From NCBI RefSeq assembly GCF_033763495.1, contig NZ_JANRKL010000168.1, positions 1 through 64,000 on the forward strand: DNA of 64,000 bases, read 5' to 3'. Of the stretch, positions 1 through 8,105 are shown in pieces. Source of the stretch: Haliscomenobacter sp033763495 (GTDB lineage Bacteria; Bacteroidota; Bacteroidia; Chitinophagales; Saprospiraceae). The notes below the pieces were generated by a model. The model was not told the DNA's origin and did no database searches. It worked only from the letters and a program-made list of their open reading frames with translations. Each line of letters opens with the position of its first letter. Positions within the stretch are counted from its first letter, which is position 1. Both the position numbers and the translations under genes were made by a program.

Positions 1-84
1 GACAATGCCCCAAGACTGAACGTTTGCCTCGGACAAAGTAGCCACCGTAGCAACTAACGTAGGATTCCAGTTTTTTTCAGTCAT
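1..84 (-). CDS. 5' end of an unidentified CDS running off the left edge
   Basis: On the minus strand an ATG at 82-84 opens a frame that stays open to the window edge, encoding 28 residues starting MTEKNWNPTLVATVATLSEA. A purine-rich stretch (AAAAAAAG) lies just before the ATG. The gene is divergent from the LRR-Roc-TIR gene. Too little is present to assign a family; the call rests on an open frame and a plausible start. Confidence 0.5.
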   Translation of the reverse strand, partial: MTEKNWNPTLVATVATLSEANVQSWGIV

Positions 85-167
85 CTTTTTTTGATTTAAA
101 CCCCATAAATTTACTATATTTCTAATCTGACAAAGTAGAATTAAATCCCATCGCAAATCTCAGCAAT

Positions 168-2558
168 TTGTCAGAACTTAATTTTGGAGGCAATCAAATT
201 AGTGACCTCAGCCCAATCTCAAACCTTTACAATTTGATAGTTCTTTATACCTGGCGCAATCGAATCAGGCAATTAGATCCAATCATGAATCTTAACAAAC
301 TAACCTATCTTAATTTATTGAATACTCAAATCAGCGAGTTACGGACTCTCACAAATCTTAGTAACTTGACTCATCTTTTCTGTGCACACTCAAATGTCTT
401 TGACTTAAACCCAATTTTACCTTTAATTCAAAAAGGCATCCCAGTAAAGTGGCAAGGTTTGGGGGAATACTTCGAGGAGGATCCGCAAAATTTCAATAAA
501 CACCCCGCCATCCTCGTCAAAGACTGCCCCCTCATCTGCCCCCCCGTCGAAATTGCCCAACACTCCCCCGAGGCCGTCCGCGACTACTTCGAAGAACTTG
601 GCACAGATGGCCGCCGCCTCAACGAAGCCAAAGTCATTTTCCTGGGCGAAGCCTCCGCGGGCAAAACCTCACTTGTCAAACGACTGATGGGCGAAGACTT
701 CGACAGCAAAGAAAGCCAAACCCACGGCATCCGCATCCGCAAAGTGCCTTTTGAAATGAACGATGGCGATCAGGTCACCGCCCACCTCTGGGATTTTGGC
801 GGGCAAGAAGTCATGCACGCCACCCACCAGTTTTTCCTTTCGCAGCGTAGTGTCTATGTACTTTTGCTCAACAGCCGCAATGACGACCTGGCCGAAAAAT
901 GGCTCAAACATGCCGCCAGTTTTGGGGGCAATTCTCCGGTCTTGGTGGTGCTGAATAAAATAGATGAAAATCCATCCTTTGAGGTGGAGCGCAAAACCCT
1001 GCAGGAGAAATATCCTCAAATCAAAGCCTTTTTCCGGGTGTCCTGCAAAACAGAAAGTGACCGAGGGCTTTTAGATTTTAAAGAAGCCCTGCGTCAGGCC
1101 ATCGATGGTGCCACCACTCGCCTGACGCCTTTTCCCAAGAACTGGCTGGCGGTCAAAGAACATTTTTCCAATATGGAGGCTGATTATATTGGCTCAGTGG
1201 AGTACCAAAAAGTATGCATAGAAAAAGGGGTAAGTCGGCAAGTCAGTCAGGATGTGCTCTTGCAGTTTTTACACGATCTAGGGGTGGTGATCAACTTCCG
1301 CAACCTACAGTATTTTGATACCCAAATCCTCAATCCCCTTTGGCTGACCAATGGGGTGTACCGCATCATCAACTCCAGCAAAGTGGTGGAAAATGAGGGC
1401 ATTCTGCGCGAAATCGATTTTGATGCAGTCATCAACGATCCGCGTTATCAAAAAAGTGATACGACTGAGCGGCAGTTCAGCTACCCCAAAGACAAATTGC
1501 ACTACATCGTGCGGGTGATGGAGGAGTTTGAGTTGTGTTTTATGTTGGAAAACCGGAGTTATGTCATCCCGCAATTGTTGCCCGTTGCTGCGCCAGATTG
1601 GCAAGCGGAAGGGGCCATGCTGCAATTTGTGATCCACTTTCCCGATTTTATGCCCGACAGTATTTTCCCGCGCCTGATGGTCAAGCTGCATACCTTTATT
1701 CAGGACGCCAAACGTTGGCGCACGGGTATGATTCTGCACAAGCCCAATGTGTTTAAGGCCTTGGCCAGGGTGCGTTGGGATAAGGAAGACCAAAAAATTC
1801 GGATAGAAGCTTGTGGCGAGGAACGGCGGCGTTTTTTGAGTTATATCCGCGAAACGGTGAAGGAGATTGTGGAAGGGTTTACGAAATTGGCCTACAACGA
1901 ACTCGTGCCCATCCCAGAAAGTAAAGAGTTTTTAGATTACGAAGGATTGGTAGAAGCAGAAAAAGCGGGCGAAAAGGAGCTTTTTGTGTGGCAAGTTAAA
2001 AAGAAGCTGAAAGTAGCGGATTTGCTGGAAGGGGTTGAAGAAGCGATCATGCGCGATGCGGTAGAACAACTCCCCATCAAAGCATTTGTTTCCTACTCCC
2101 ACAAAGATTTGGATGCCCTTAAGGAACTGCGTACTGCCCTGTCTCCACTTGTACGCCTACAAAAACTCCAACTTTGGGACGACCGCGACATCGATGCGGG
2201 GGAAGAATGGCGCAAGGAGATTTTTCAGCAGATGGCCGAGTCGGATATCGTCATTTGTTTGGTCAGCGCCGATTTTGTAGCTTCTGATTTTTGTTACCAA
2301 ACGGAATTTGGCGCGGCTTTGCAAGCGCATCAAAAAGGAGAAAAAACGATTGTTCCGGTAATGTGGCGGAAGACCGATTGGCAGGATTTACCGTTATCCG
2401 AAATCCAGGGAGTACCTGGAGAATGGATCTATTCCTTGCCCAAAAATAAACGCGACGATGCCTGGACCAAAGTATCAGAACGTTTGCGACCCGCATTGGC
2501 AAAAGCAAAGCAGCGGAAGCAGGAGCAGCTTGAAAAAATGCGGAATAAGATGGGGTAA
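168..2558 (+). CDS. LRR-Roc-COR-TIR protein (Roco family GTPase with C-terminal TIR), LRR part truncated
   Basis: A multidomain signalling protein of the bacterial Roco type. In order: leucine-rich repeats (about residues 1-95), a Roc GTPase domain (about 153-310) with P-loop GEASAGKT, DFGGQE and NKID motifs, a COR-like region (about 315-560), and a C-terminal TIR domain from about 636 with PIKAFVSYSH and putative catalytic Glu713 in the DFCYQTE motif. Bacterial TIR domains commonly cleave NAD+ or make signalling nucleotides; Roc domains bind GTP. A role in immunity or cell-death-like signalling is inference. The frame has no ATG before residue 40; the start used is TTG at 168. LRR-like coding continues upstream of it (NPIANLSNLS at about 141-170) to an in-frame TAA at 123-125, so the N-terminus seems lost or the true start is an unusual codon. 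Codon usage differs between the A/T-rich LRR part and the GC-richer remainder. Confidence 0.85.
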   Translation: MSELNFGGNQISDLSPISNLYNLIVLYTWRNRIRQLDPIMNLNKLTYLNLLNTQISELRTLTNLSNLTHLFCAHSNVFDLNPILPLIQKGIPVKWQGLGEYFEEDPQNFNKHPAILVKDCPLICPPVEIAQHSPEAVRDYFEELGTDGRRLNEAKVIFLGEASAGKTSLVKRLMGEDFDSKESQTHGIRIRKVPFEMNDGDQVTAHLWDFGGQEVMHATHQFFLSQRSVYVLLLNSRNDDLAEKWLKHAASFGGNSPVLVVLNKIDENPSFEVERKTLQEKYPQIKAFFRVSCKTESDRGLLDFKEALRQAIDGATTRLTPFPKNWLAVKEHFSNMEADYIGSVEYQKVCIEKGVSRQVSQDVLLQFLHDLGVVINFRNLQYFDTQILNPLWLTNGVYRIINSSKVVENEGILREIDFDAVINDPRYQKSDTTERQFSYPKDKLHYIVRVMEEFELCFMLENRSYVIPQLLPVAAPDWQAEGAMLQFVIHFPDFMPDSIFPRLMVKLHTFIQDAKRWRTGMILHKPNVFKALARVRWDKEDQKIRIEACGEERRRFLSYIRETVKEIVEGFTKLAYNELVPIPESKEFLDYEGLVEAEKAGEKELFVWQVKKKLKVADLLEGVEEAIMRDAVEQLPIKAFVSYSHKDLDALKELRTALSPLVRLQKLQLWDDRDIDAGEEWRKEIFQQMAESDIVICLVSADFVASDFCYQTEFGAALQAHQKGEKTIVPVMWRKTDWQDLPLSEIQGVPGEWIYSLPKNKRDDAWTKVSERLRPALAKAKQRKQEQLEKMRNKMG

Positions 2559-2623
2559 GGGGTACGGTCAGTTTTCCTCCATTTTTATTTGACTAAGGTG
2601 AGTTTTGAATTAATGGATTTTTA

Positions 2624-2835
2624 ACCGCAGAGTTTCTCAGAGTACACACAGAGTTTCGCACAGTTTTTTTAGTTTTTTTGAGTTTTGCCACCTCCGGTGG
2701 CTGGAGCCCCGGCGCTTTTAAAATTTGATTGTTTGTTCCAATGGTGTTCATTTAATGCGCCTCTGTGTAATCTTTACCACCGAAGGTGGCCTAAACTCTG
2801 AGAAACTCTGTGTGTACTCTGAGAAACTCTGCGGT
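2624..2835. repeat. 212-bp palindromic element with 34-bp perfect terminal inverted repeats
   Basis: Positions 2624-2657 and 2802-2835 are perfect 34-bp inverted repeats. Inside are smaller hairpins around 2690 (CACCTCCGGTGG) and 2778 (CCACCGAAGGTGG). No coding frame lies within. The nested architecture resembles a MITE or other dispersed palindromic element; no target-site duplication was identified. Confidence 0.75.
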
Positions 2836-2949
2836 AAAAATATGTTTAGGGTGTGAAATGAATTGTTCGAAAAATTTATTAGTTACTTGGTATTCAATGA
2901 AATTAATTCAAAATTCAGGTTTGACTACGAATCAATAAAATACCAGAAA

Positions 2950-3150
2950 ACCCCAGAATCGCGGAGCGATTCAACCTTGCATAGCCGCGGTCGTCCGCGG
3001 TAAAATGCCATGCGGAATGTATAACAACCGCGGGAGCGGTTGAACAAATCGGAGCGAAATTCAACCGCTCCCGCGGTTGCTAAACCACCCGTACACGCCA
3101 AGACCGCGGACGACCGCGGCTATGCAAGATTCAACCGCTCCCGCGGTTAC
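2950..3150. repeat. Cluster of GC-rich nested inverted repeats
   Basis: A 26-bp perfect inverted repeat pairs 2976-3001 with 3103-3128 and encloses a second 19-bp perfect inverted repeat (3025-3043 with 3061-3079). A third copy of the inner arm (TCAACCGCTCCCGCGGTT) follows at 3131-3148. The cluster is much richer in CCGCGG than the flanking DNA. It probably folds into a cruciform-like structure; origin unknown. The rest of 2836-3308 shows no supportable gene. Confidence 0.7.
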
Positions 3151-3230
3151 ACGATTAAAAAAATTGCCACATACATCGACCTTGGTCGCCAGTTCAAAAA
3201 CGACCACAAAAAACAAGCAAGCTCCCAGGC

Positions 3231-3289
3231 TGCCTCCCCACTTCAAAGCTCGCAACTCATGTATTCAAGTACTCCCCAATCAAAAAAAT
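3231..3289. repeat. Imperfect direct repeat, copy 1 (flanks the NTF2-like gene)
   Basis: Begins TGCCTCCCCACTTCAAA and includes TCATGTATTC and an A-run. It aligns over about 59 bp with 3816-3873 on the other side of the small gene at 3309-3761. Confidence 0.55.
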
Positions 3290-3308
3290 CCTTCATCTTA
3301 ATCCCCCC

Positions 3309-3761
3309 TCACTCCACCAAAGTCGAATGCATCTGCACCAGCACCCACCTCCCCTTCATCTTTTCCAAAATCATACTTTCCAACCAATGGATATTCCTCG
3401 TCGTATTGGTTTTTGAGTTGTTGATGACGGCGTAGTTGTGGTAACTCACCCAGGCGATATTTTTGCGGAAATTGAATTTGATGAATTCGAAGCGGTTGGT
3501 ACGGGTCCAGTCTTTGGGTTTACTTTGTACGTTTTGGACGTATTTGGCGATGGTTTCGCGGTTCCAAATTTCACCCATGTCGTACAGTTCGAAGTTGGGG
3601 ACACAATTGTTGTCAAAATGCTTAATGTCCGGATTGGTGAAAACCTCAAAAAATCCGGTCAGCACCTGCCGGATTGCCGAGCTGTCCTTTTGCAGGTTTT
3701 GGGAAAAACCGGAAGTGAGGGAGAGGAGGAACAGGAGGGAAAAGCAGATTTTTTTTGTCAT
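3309..3761 (-). CDS. Secreted SnoaL/NTF2-like protein
   Basis: A 150-residue exported protein beginning MTKKICFSLLFLLSLTSGFSQ, a clear signal peptide ending before about residue 22; this supports the ATG at 3759-3761 over an in-frame ATG 13 codons upstream. The mature part (DSSAIRQVLTGFFEVFTNPD, later AWVSYHNYAVINNS and WVLVQMHSTLVE) has the length and pattern of the NTF2/SnoaL-like cone fold: an N-terminal helix pair and a C-terminal sheet with the His-Ser pair. Such proteins bind small ligands or act as accessory domains; the substrate cannot be read from sequence. The gene sits alone between palindromes and is flanked by imperfect direct repeats. Confidence 0.75.
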   Translation of the reverse strand: MTKKICFSLLFLLSLTSGFSQNLQKDSSAIRQVLTGFFEVFTNPDIKHFDNNCVPNFELYDMGEIWNRETIAKYVQNVQSKPKDWTRTNRFEFIKFNFRKNIAWVSYHNYAVINNSKTNTTRNIHWLESMILEKMKGRWVLVQMHSTLVE

Positions 3762-3815
3762 GATTGAGGTATTGAAGAAATGTAAAAGTTTAGCAGCCAC
3801 CTTCGGTGAAGTGTT

Positions 3816-3873
3816 TGCCTCCCCACTTCAAAACTCATAAGTCATGTATTCTTAACTCGTCACTCAAAAAAAA
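3816..3873. repeat. Imperfect direct repeat, copy 2
   Basis: Partner of 3231-3289; shares the leading 17 bases, the TCATGTATTC block and the trailing TCAAAAAAA. It overlaps the left arm of the hairpin at 3825-3923. Confidence 0.55.
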
Positions 3874-3923
3874 CTTATAACTGAGTGACGAGTTAAGAGT
3901 ACATGACTTACGAGTTTTGAAGT
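3825..3923. terminator. Long stem-loop (42-bp arms) between tricorn and the NTF2-like gene
   Basis: 3825-3866 and 3882-3923 are inverted repeats of 42 bp with two mismatches, both G-U compatible in RNA, around a 15-nt loop. It lies 36 bp past the tricorn stop codon, so it can end that transcript, but the stem is far longer than an ordinary intrinsic terminator. Confidence 0.6.
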
Positions 3924-3959
3924 AAAAGGCGAATGATGAATTTTGAAGTAAGAAAAAAA

Positions 3960-6900
3960 CTACTTCAACTCTCCCAGCAGCGCCTTCACCGCCGCCTCCA
4001 GCTGCTGATCCTTGCCTTTCCACACCACCTCGTATTCGTTCCACACCTTAATATCCGGCTCCGTCGGCCAGTTTTCCAGGTATTTGCCATTCATGGCTTT
4101 TACGCCCACTGGAGGTACCCCCCAGCGGATGCTGTTGTCTTGCAGCGATTCCCAACTCGCGAAGGTGCAAGTGCCCGGCACCTGTTGGCCCACCAGTTTA
4201 CCGATTTTTTGATCTTGCATCGCAAAGGCGTAGCAGTGGCCGTCCGAATAATTCGCTTCGTTGACCAGCGAGATGCTCGGTTTGGTCCAGCGGTAATTGG
4301 GCTCATAGCCGATGCTGCGGGTATCCGTGGTATAGTCCATGAATTTTTTGCCCGACAAGAAGGTTGCCAGGTCGGCCACCAGGTCGCCGCCGCCGTTGAA
4401 GCGCGTATCGATCACGATGCCTTTTTTGTTGGCGTATTTGCCCATCACGTCCTCGTAGGTCGTGCGATAGGCGCCGTCGTTCATGCCGGGGATGTGTACG
4501 TAGCCCAGTTGGCCATTGGAGAGTTTTTCCACTTCCTCCTGGTTGCGCAGCACCCAGCGGCGGTACAACAGGCCGTTTTCTTCCCCAATGGTGATTGGTT
4601 TTACGATTAGTTCCCGACGACTAGTGCCTTCCAGTACACTAAGCAGGGTATTTTTTCCCGCCTTGCGGTTCAGGTATTGCGCCAAATCCCGGCCTGCTAC
4701 GATGGTCTCACCGTCGATGGCCTCGATGATGGCCCCAGCCTGCAGGTTCAAACTGGCCTTGTCCAGTGGGCCGTTTTTGACAATTTCTTCAATCCGCACC
4801 CCGGCACCCGTGTAATTCTGATCATAAAATGCCCCCAGGGAAGCCGTTTGGTCGCCATTGGGGTTGACAGAATTAAAACTGGCCCCAGTGTGGGAGATGT
4901 TCAGCTCGCCCAACATTTCGGAGAGCAGTTCCGCAAATTCGTAATTGTTGCCTACGTGGGGCAAAAACTGCAGGTAATCCGGCTTGTAGCTATCCCAATC
5001 CACCCCATGGAAACTGGCAGTGTAGAAGGTCTTTTTGGTACGGCGCCACACGTGTTCAAACATAAAGGCGCGTTCGGCGGCCACATTCAGCACCATTTCG
5101 CTATTGATGCCAATGTTTTCCTGTTTGGAAGCGGCCGGATCAATTTTGACAATGCGGCCATCGGTATTCAGGAAGATGTTTTTTTGCTCCTTGTCCCACA
5201 CCATCGAGCCACCGCCATTGGAATTGAGGCTGATCAACATTTTGGTTTCTTTGGTACGCAGGTTGGTGCTCCAGAGGTTGTAGCCCCGCTCAAAACGCGC
5301 CAGGTAGTACAAAGTTTCGCCGTCCTTGCTCACCAGTACATCGGCCATGTTGGAGGAGTGAATGGTGAGTTTGACTTTGCGCAAGGCCAGGTCATCGAAG
5401 TCGAGTACAATGCTATCCTTTTTCGGGCTGTCTTTTTTCTTGGTGGTATCGGCTTTCGTAGCTTTTTCCTCCATTTCTTTGACCAGGGCTGCATCTTCTT
5501 TGCTCAGGCGGTACTTGTCAAAGGCTTCCTGGGTGAAAAATAAGGCGTAGGCATCAACCTGCGAGCCACCACTTTGCGCTACCGCTTTCAAACCATCACG
5601 ATTGCTGAACCATACCATGGCCTTGCCGCCCAAAATCCACTTTGGCCGAAAGTCCTGGAAGCCACTTTCGGTCAGGTTGATCACTTTGCCCTTGCCATTG
5701 CTCGGAATGATGCCAATTTCTCCGGTTGGCACCCCAGGTACGCTGTAGTCGAACAGAATCCATTTGCCATCGGGGCTCCAGGAGAAATACTGGTCGTTGT
5801 CGCCCATCGAAAACAGCTCCTGATCGGTGAGCAGGGTCCGCGTTTGTTTGCTGGCGATGTTGTACACCTTGAGGGTCATGCGGTCTTCGATGAAGGCAAT
5901 TTCCTTGCCGTCTGGTGAATATTGTGGTTGGTAGTTCTCCTTGGCGTTTTCGATGATTGCCGTCTCTTTCAATAGGGTAGAGGCGTAAAAGTAAGGTTCT
6001 TCGCTGCGGCTGATTTTGGTTTCGTAGATTTTCCAGCTGTTGCCGCGTTCGGAGGAGTAGAGCAGGGCTTTGCCATCTGGAGAAAAGCTCACGCTGCGTT
6101 CTTGCTCGGGCGTATTGGTGATGCGTTTGGTTACGCCACCTTCCACTGAAGTGACGAATACTTCGCCTCGAAACACAAAGGCGACCTCCTTGCCATTGGA
6201 GGAAACGGCCATGTCGCGGGCACCCGCGCTCACTGGCACGATTTGTTCGTTGTTGCGGCGGACATCCGCAGCAATGTTGATTTTGAGCTGTACGGGCTTT
6301 CCTTTGGGGCTCATGGTGTACAGGTTGCCCGCGTAGCTGAAGCAGAGGGTGCCATCCTTGGCCTGGCTGAGGAAACGCACCGGGTGTTTTTTGAAGCTGG
6401 TCAAGGCTTCCACCTTGCTTGGATTGTCAAGCGCAAATTTGTGCACGTTGAAAGAACCATTGGCCTCGCTGAGGTAAACGATGCTTTTGTCATTGTCGGT
6501 AAAAACCGGGTTGCGGTCTTCACCATTAAAAGTCGTTAGCTTGGTATGTTTTTGGGTTTTGCTGTCATAAATCCATAGATCTCGGGCAATCGAGGAGGTA
6601 TGGTGCTTTCGCCAGGCGTTTTCGCCCCCTTTTTTGTCGTGGTAGACCATTTTGCTGCCGTCCTTGTTGTATTTCACATCTTCGGCAGGAGTGGGCAGGA
6701 GCATAGTCACTTTGCCCCCGTTAACGGAAACCTGATACAATTCTGGTTGCGATCCGGTGGGGTACTGGCGGTTGCTGGCCAAATCCATGCGGGCAGAACC
6801 AAAGACGATGTTTTTGTCGTCGCTGCTGAAATCATAGGGGTATTCATTGGCCGAGTGGAAGGTCAAACGTTTGGCTTCGCCCCCTTCGGCAGGAATGCTG

Positions 6901-7187
6901 AAGAGGTCAAAATTGCCAAAACGGTCGGAGGCGAAGCAAATCGTTTTGCCGTCTTTGGACCATACTGGCATAAAATCATGGGCTTCGTGAAAGGTCAGAG
7001 GGCTGGCATTGCCGCCTTCAGCGGATACTTTCCATAGGTCACCTTTGTAGGTAAACACTACCGTTTTGCCGTCAGGTGAAATGGATGGGTAACGCAGCCA
7101 GGAAGGAGTATTTTGGGTAAAAGCAGACTGGCAACTCATGAAAAGGGTCGCCCAGAGTAAGAACAGTCGGGTTACTTGGTTTTGCAT
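3960..7187 (-). CDS. Tricorn-type protease (PD40 propeller plus S41 peptidase with PDZ), exported
   Basis: A 1075-residue homologue of archaeal/bacterial tricorn protease, which degrades oligopeptides. The start at 7185-7187 gives MQNQVTRLFLLWATLFMSCQ, an export signal; an in-frame ATG 13 codons upstream is less likely. Residues about 30-670 hold repeated SPDGK-containing blades (YPSISPDGKTVVF, WSPDGKWILF) typical of PD40 beta-propellers; then a C1 segment with His727 (SFHGVDWD), a PDZ domain (about 780-860) and the peptidase core with RFNGGGDL and Ser981 in NEANYSDGH, followed by WPTEPD. His, Ser and Glu match the expected catalytic arrangement of the family. The export signal places it in the periplasm or at the surface, unlike cytosolic archaeal tricorn. 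It is a single gene with no obvious operon partner. Confidence 0.93.
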   Translation of the reverse strand: MQNQVTRLFLLWATLFMSCQSAFTQNTPSWLRYPSISPDGKTVVFTYKGDLWKVSAEGGNASPLTFHEAHDFMPVWSKDGKTICFASDRFGNFDLFSIPAEGGEAKRLTFHSANEYPYDFSSDDKNIVFGSARMDLASNRQYPTGSQPELYQVSVNGGKVTMLLPTPAEDVKYNKDGSKMVYHDKKGGENAWRKHHTSSIARDLWIYDSKTQKHTKLTTFNGEDRNPVFTDNDKSIVYLSEANGSFNVHKFALDNPSKVEALTSFKKHPVRFLSQAKDGTLCFSYAGNLYTMSPKGKPVQLKINIAADVRRNNEQIVPVSAGARDMAVSSNGKEVAFVFRGEVFVTSVEGGVTKRITNTPEQERSVSFSPDGKALLYSSERGNSWKIYETKISRSEEPYFYASTLLKETAIIENAKENYQPQYSPDGKEIAFIEDRMTLKVYNIASKQTRTLLTDQELFSMGDNDQYFSWSPDGKWILFDYSVPGVPTGEIGIIPSNGKGKVINLTESGFQDFRPKWILGGKAMVWFSNRDGLKAVAQSGGSQVDAYALFFTQEAFDKYRLSKEDAALVKEMEEKATKADTTKKKDSPKKDSIVLDFDDLALRKVKLTIHSSNMADVLVSKDGETLYYLARFERGYNLWSTNLRTKETKMLISLNSNGGGSMVWDKEQKNIFLNTDGRIVKIDPAASKQENIGINSEMVLNVAAERAFMFEHVWRRTKKTFYTASFHGVDWDSYKPDYLQFLPHVGNNYEFAELLSEMLGELNISHTGASFNSVNPNGDQTASLGAFYDQNYTGAGVRIEEIVKNGPLDKASLNLQAGAIIEAIDGETIVAGRDLAQYLNRKAGKNTLLSVLEGTSRRELIVKPITIGEENGLLYRRWVLRNQEEVEKLSNGQLGYVHIPGMNDGAYRTTYEDVMGKYANKKGIVIDTRFNGGGDLVADLATFLSGKKFMDYTTDTRSIGYEPNYRWTKPSISLVNEANYSDGHCYAFAMQDQKIGKLVGQQVPGTCTFASWESLQDNSIRWGVPPVGVKAMNGKYLENWPTEPDIKVWNEYEVVWKGKDQQLEAAVKALLGELK

Positions 7188-7219
7188 TGGGTATAAACTA
7201 GTTGGTGATGTGTAAATAA

Positions 7220-7249
7220 CTGGCAATATAAAAAAGAGATTTATCTTTG
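7220..7249 (+). promoter_or_regulatory. Bacteroidota-type promoter for the 7286 gene
   Basis: CTG at 7220-7222, 19-bp spacer, then TATCTTTG at 7242-7249, matching the TTG-N19-TAnnTTTG consensus except for the first base. Transcription would begin near 7256, supporting the ATG at 7286 rather than the TTG at 7247 as start. Confidence 0.55.
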
Positions 7250-7285
7250 GTAGCCTCAGGCTCCCCCAACTTTCAAATCCATTGT

Positions 7286-7933
7286 ATGAAAGCTTCTCTT
7301 ATCGACAAACCGTGGTTCAACACCCCAACCATGCATCCCCTCTGGATGGGAGTGATTGGTTTTTTGGTCAATTTATTTGGCCTCTTTTTCCTGGGCTGGA
7401 AACTGGAGACGGTGGTTTGGCTACTCTGGTTTGAAGTGATTTTTATTGTGGGGGCCAGTTTGATCCGGGCCTTTTTTGCTTTGCAGGGCAAGCCTTTTTT
7501 TAGCACCCTTTTGATGCGGGTCTTCTGGACCGGGGCAGGTGCTTTTTTGGGTATTGCGTTTATTATGCTCACCGTCACTTTTACCATCAAAGGTATTGAT
7601 ACCGATAGCAAAGACAACAGTGGTGTGGCAGGCTTGCAACCACAAATCATTGTCTTGTTGGTGAATTATCTGGCCGGATTGGTTTTGAATTATTTTGCCA
7701 ACGGGAGCTTTAAAATGGCGCATCCAGCGGGGGAACTGATGAAAACTTTTGTCTATTTGCTGGTCTTGTTGGCAATCATCATGCCCGTTACCATGCATTT
7801 ATTGCCGAAATACCCGGCCTGGTCGGACTCGAAATGGGTAGGTTTGGCGGTGGCGAGTGCCAAGTTTTTGGTGGATATGGGTTTTAACCGGGCAGGCAGG
7901 ATAAAGGAGGTGCAGGTGAGCAGTCAGGATTGA
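7286..7933 (+). CDS. Multi-pass membrane protein of unknown function
   Basis: A 215-residue protein with about five to six hydrophobic segments (WMGVIGFLVNLFGLFFLGW, VVWLLWFEVIFIVGASLI, GAGAFLGIAFIMLTVTFTI, IIVLLVNYLAGLVLNYF, VYLLVLLAIIMPVTMHLL). General appearance resembles DUF6498-type membrane proteins, but this is only a resemblance. The ATG at 7286 follows a good promoter; the longer TTG-started frame from 7247 overlaps that promoter. It is convergent with pntB, sharing a long hairpin. Confidence 0.75.
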   Translation: MKASLIDKPWFNTPTMHPLWMGVIGFLVNLFGLFFLGWKLETVVWLLWFEVIFIVGASLIRAFFALQGKPFFSTLLMRVFWTGAGAFLGIAFIMLTVTFTIKGIDTDSKDNSGVAGLQPQIIVLLVNYLAGLVLNYFANGSFKMAHPAGELMKTFVYLLVLLAIIMPVTMHLLPKYPAWSDSKWVGLAVASAKFLVDMGFNRAGRIKEVQVSSQD

Positions 7934-7957
7934 GGAGGATGCTCCGCATCTTAATAC

Positions 7958-8040
7958 AAAAGCGACAACAATAGCAGCGCGGGTGACACGGATAAAGCGG
8001 ATTTATCCGTGTCACCCGCGCTGCTATTGTTGTCGCTTTT
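7958..8040. terminator. Perfect 39-bp stem-loop between convergent genes
   Basis: 7958-7996 and 8002-8040 are perfect inverted repeats of 39 bp around a 5-nt loop (GCGGA). The arms begin AAAA and end TTTT, so either strand yields a hairpin followed by a U-run: a bidirectional terminator for the membrane-protein gene and pntB. The perfection of the stem is unusual. Confidence 0.85.
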
Positions 8041-8105
8041 GAAAATAAAGCGCAAAGTGCATAGATTTGGCGAAGCCGAATCAAAAAACATCGTATGGTG
8101 AACCC

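Noticed and set aside
2950..3150. Repeated short units considered as a CRISPR array
   Set aside because: Repeats are inverted and nested, no regular spacers, no cas genes.
3040..3435. 131-aa plus-strand frame
   Set aside because: Runs through palindromic repeats and antisense to the NTF2-like gene; no domain.
4677..5543. 288-aa plus-strand frame
   Set aside because: Antisense shadow of the tricorn protease gene, whose protein is clearly conserved.
7247..7285. TTG start at 7247 for the membrane protein
   Set aside because: Overlaps the promoter -7 box at 7242-7249; ATG at 7286 is more likely.
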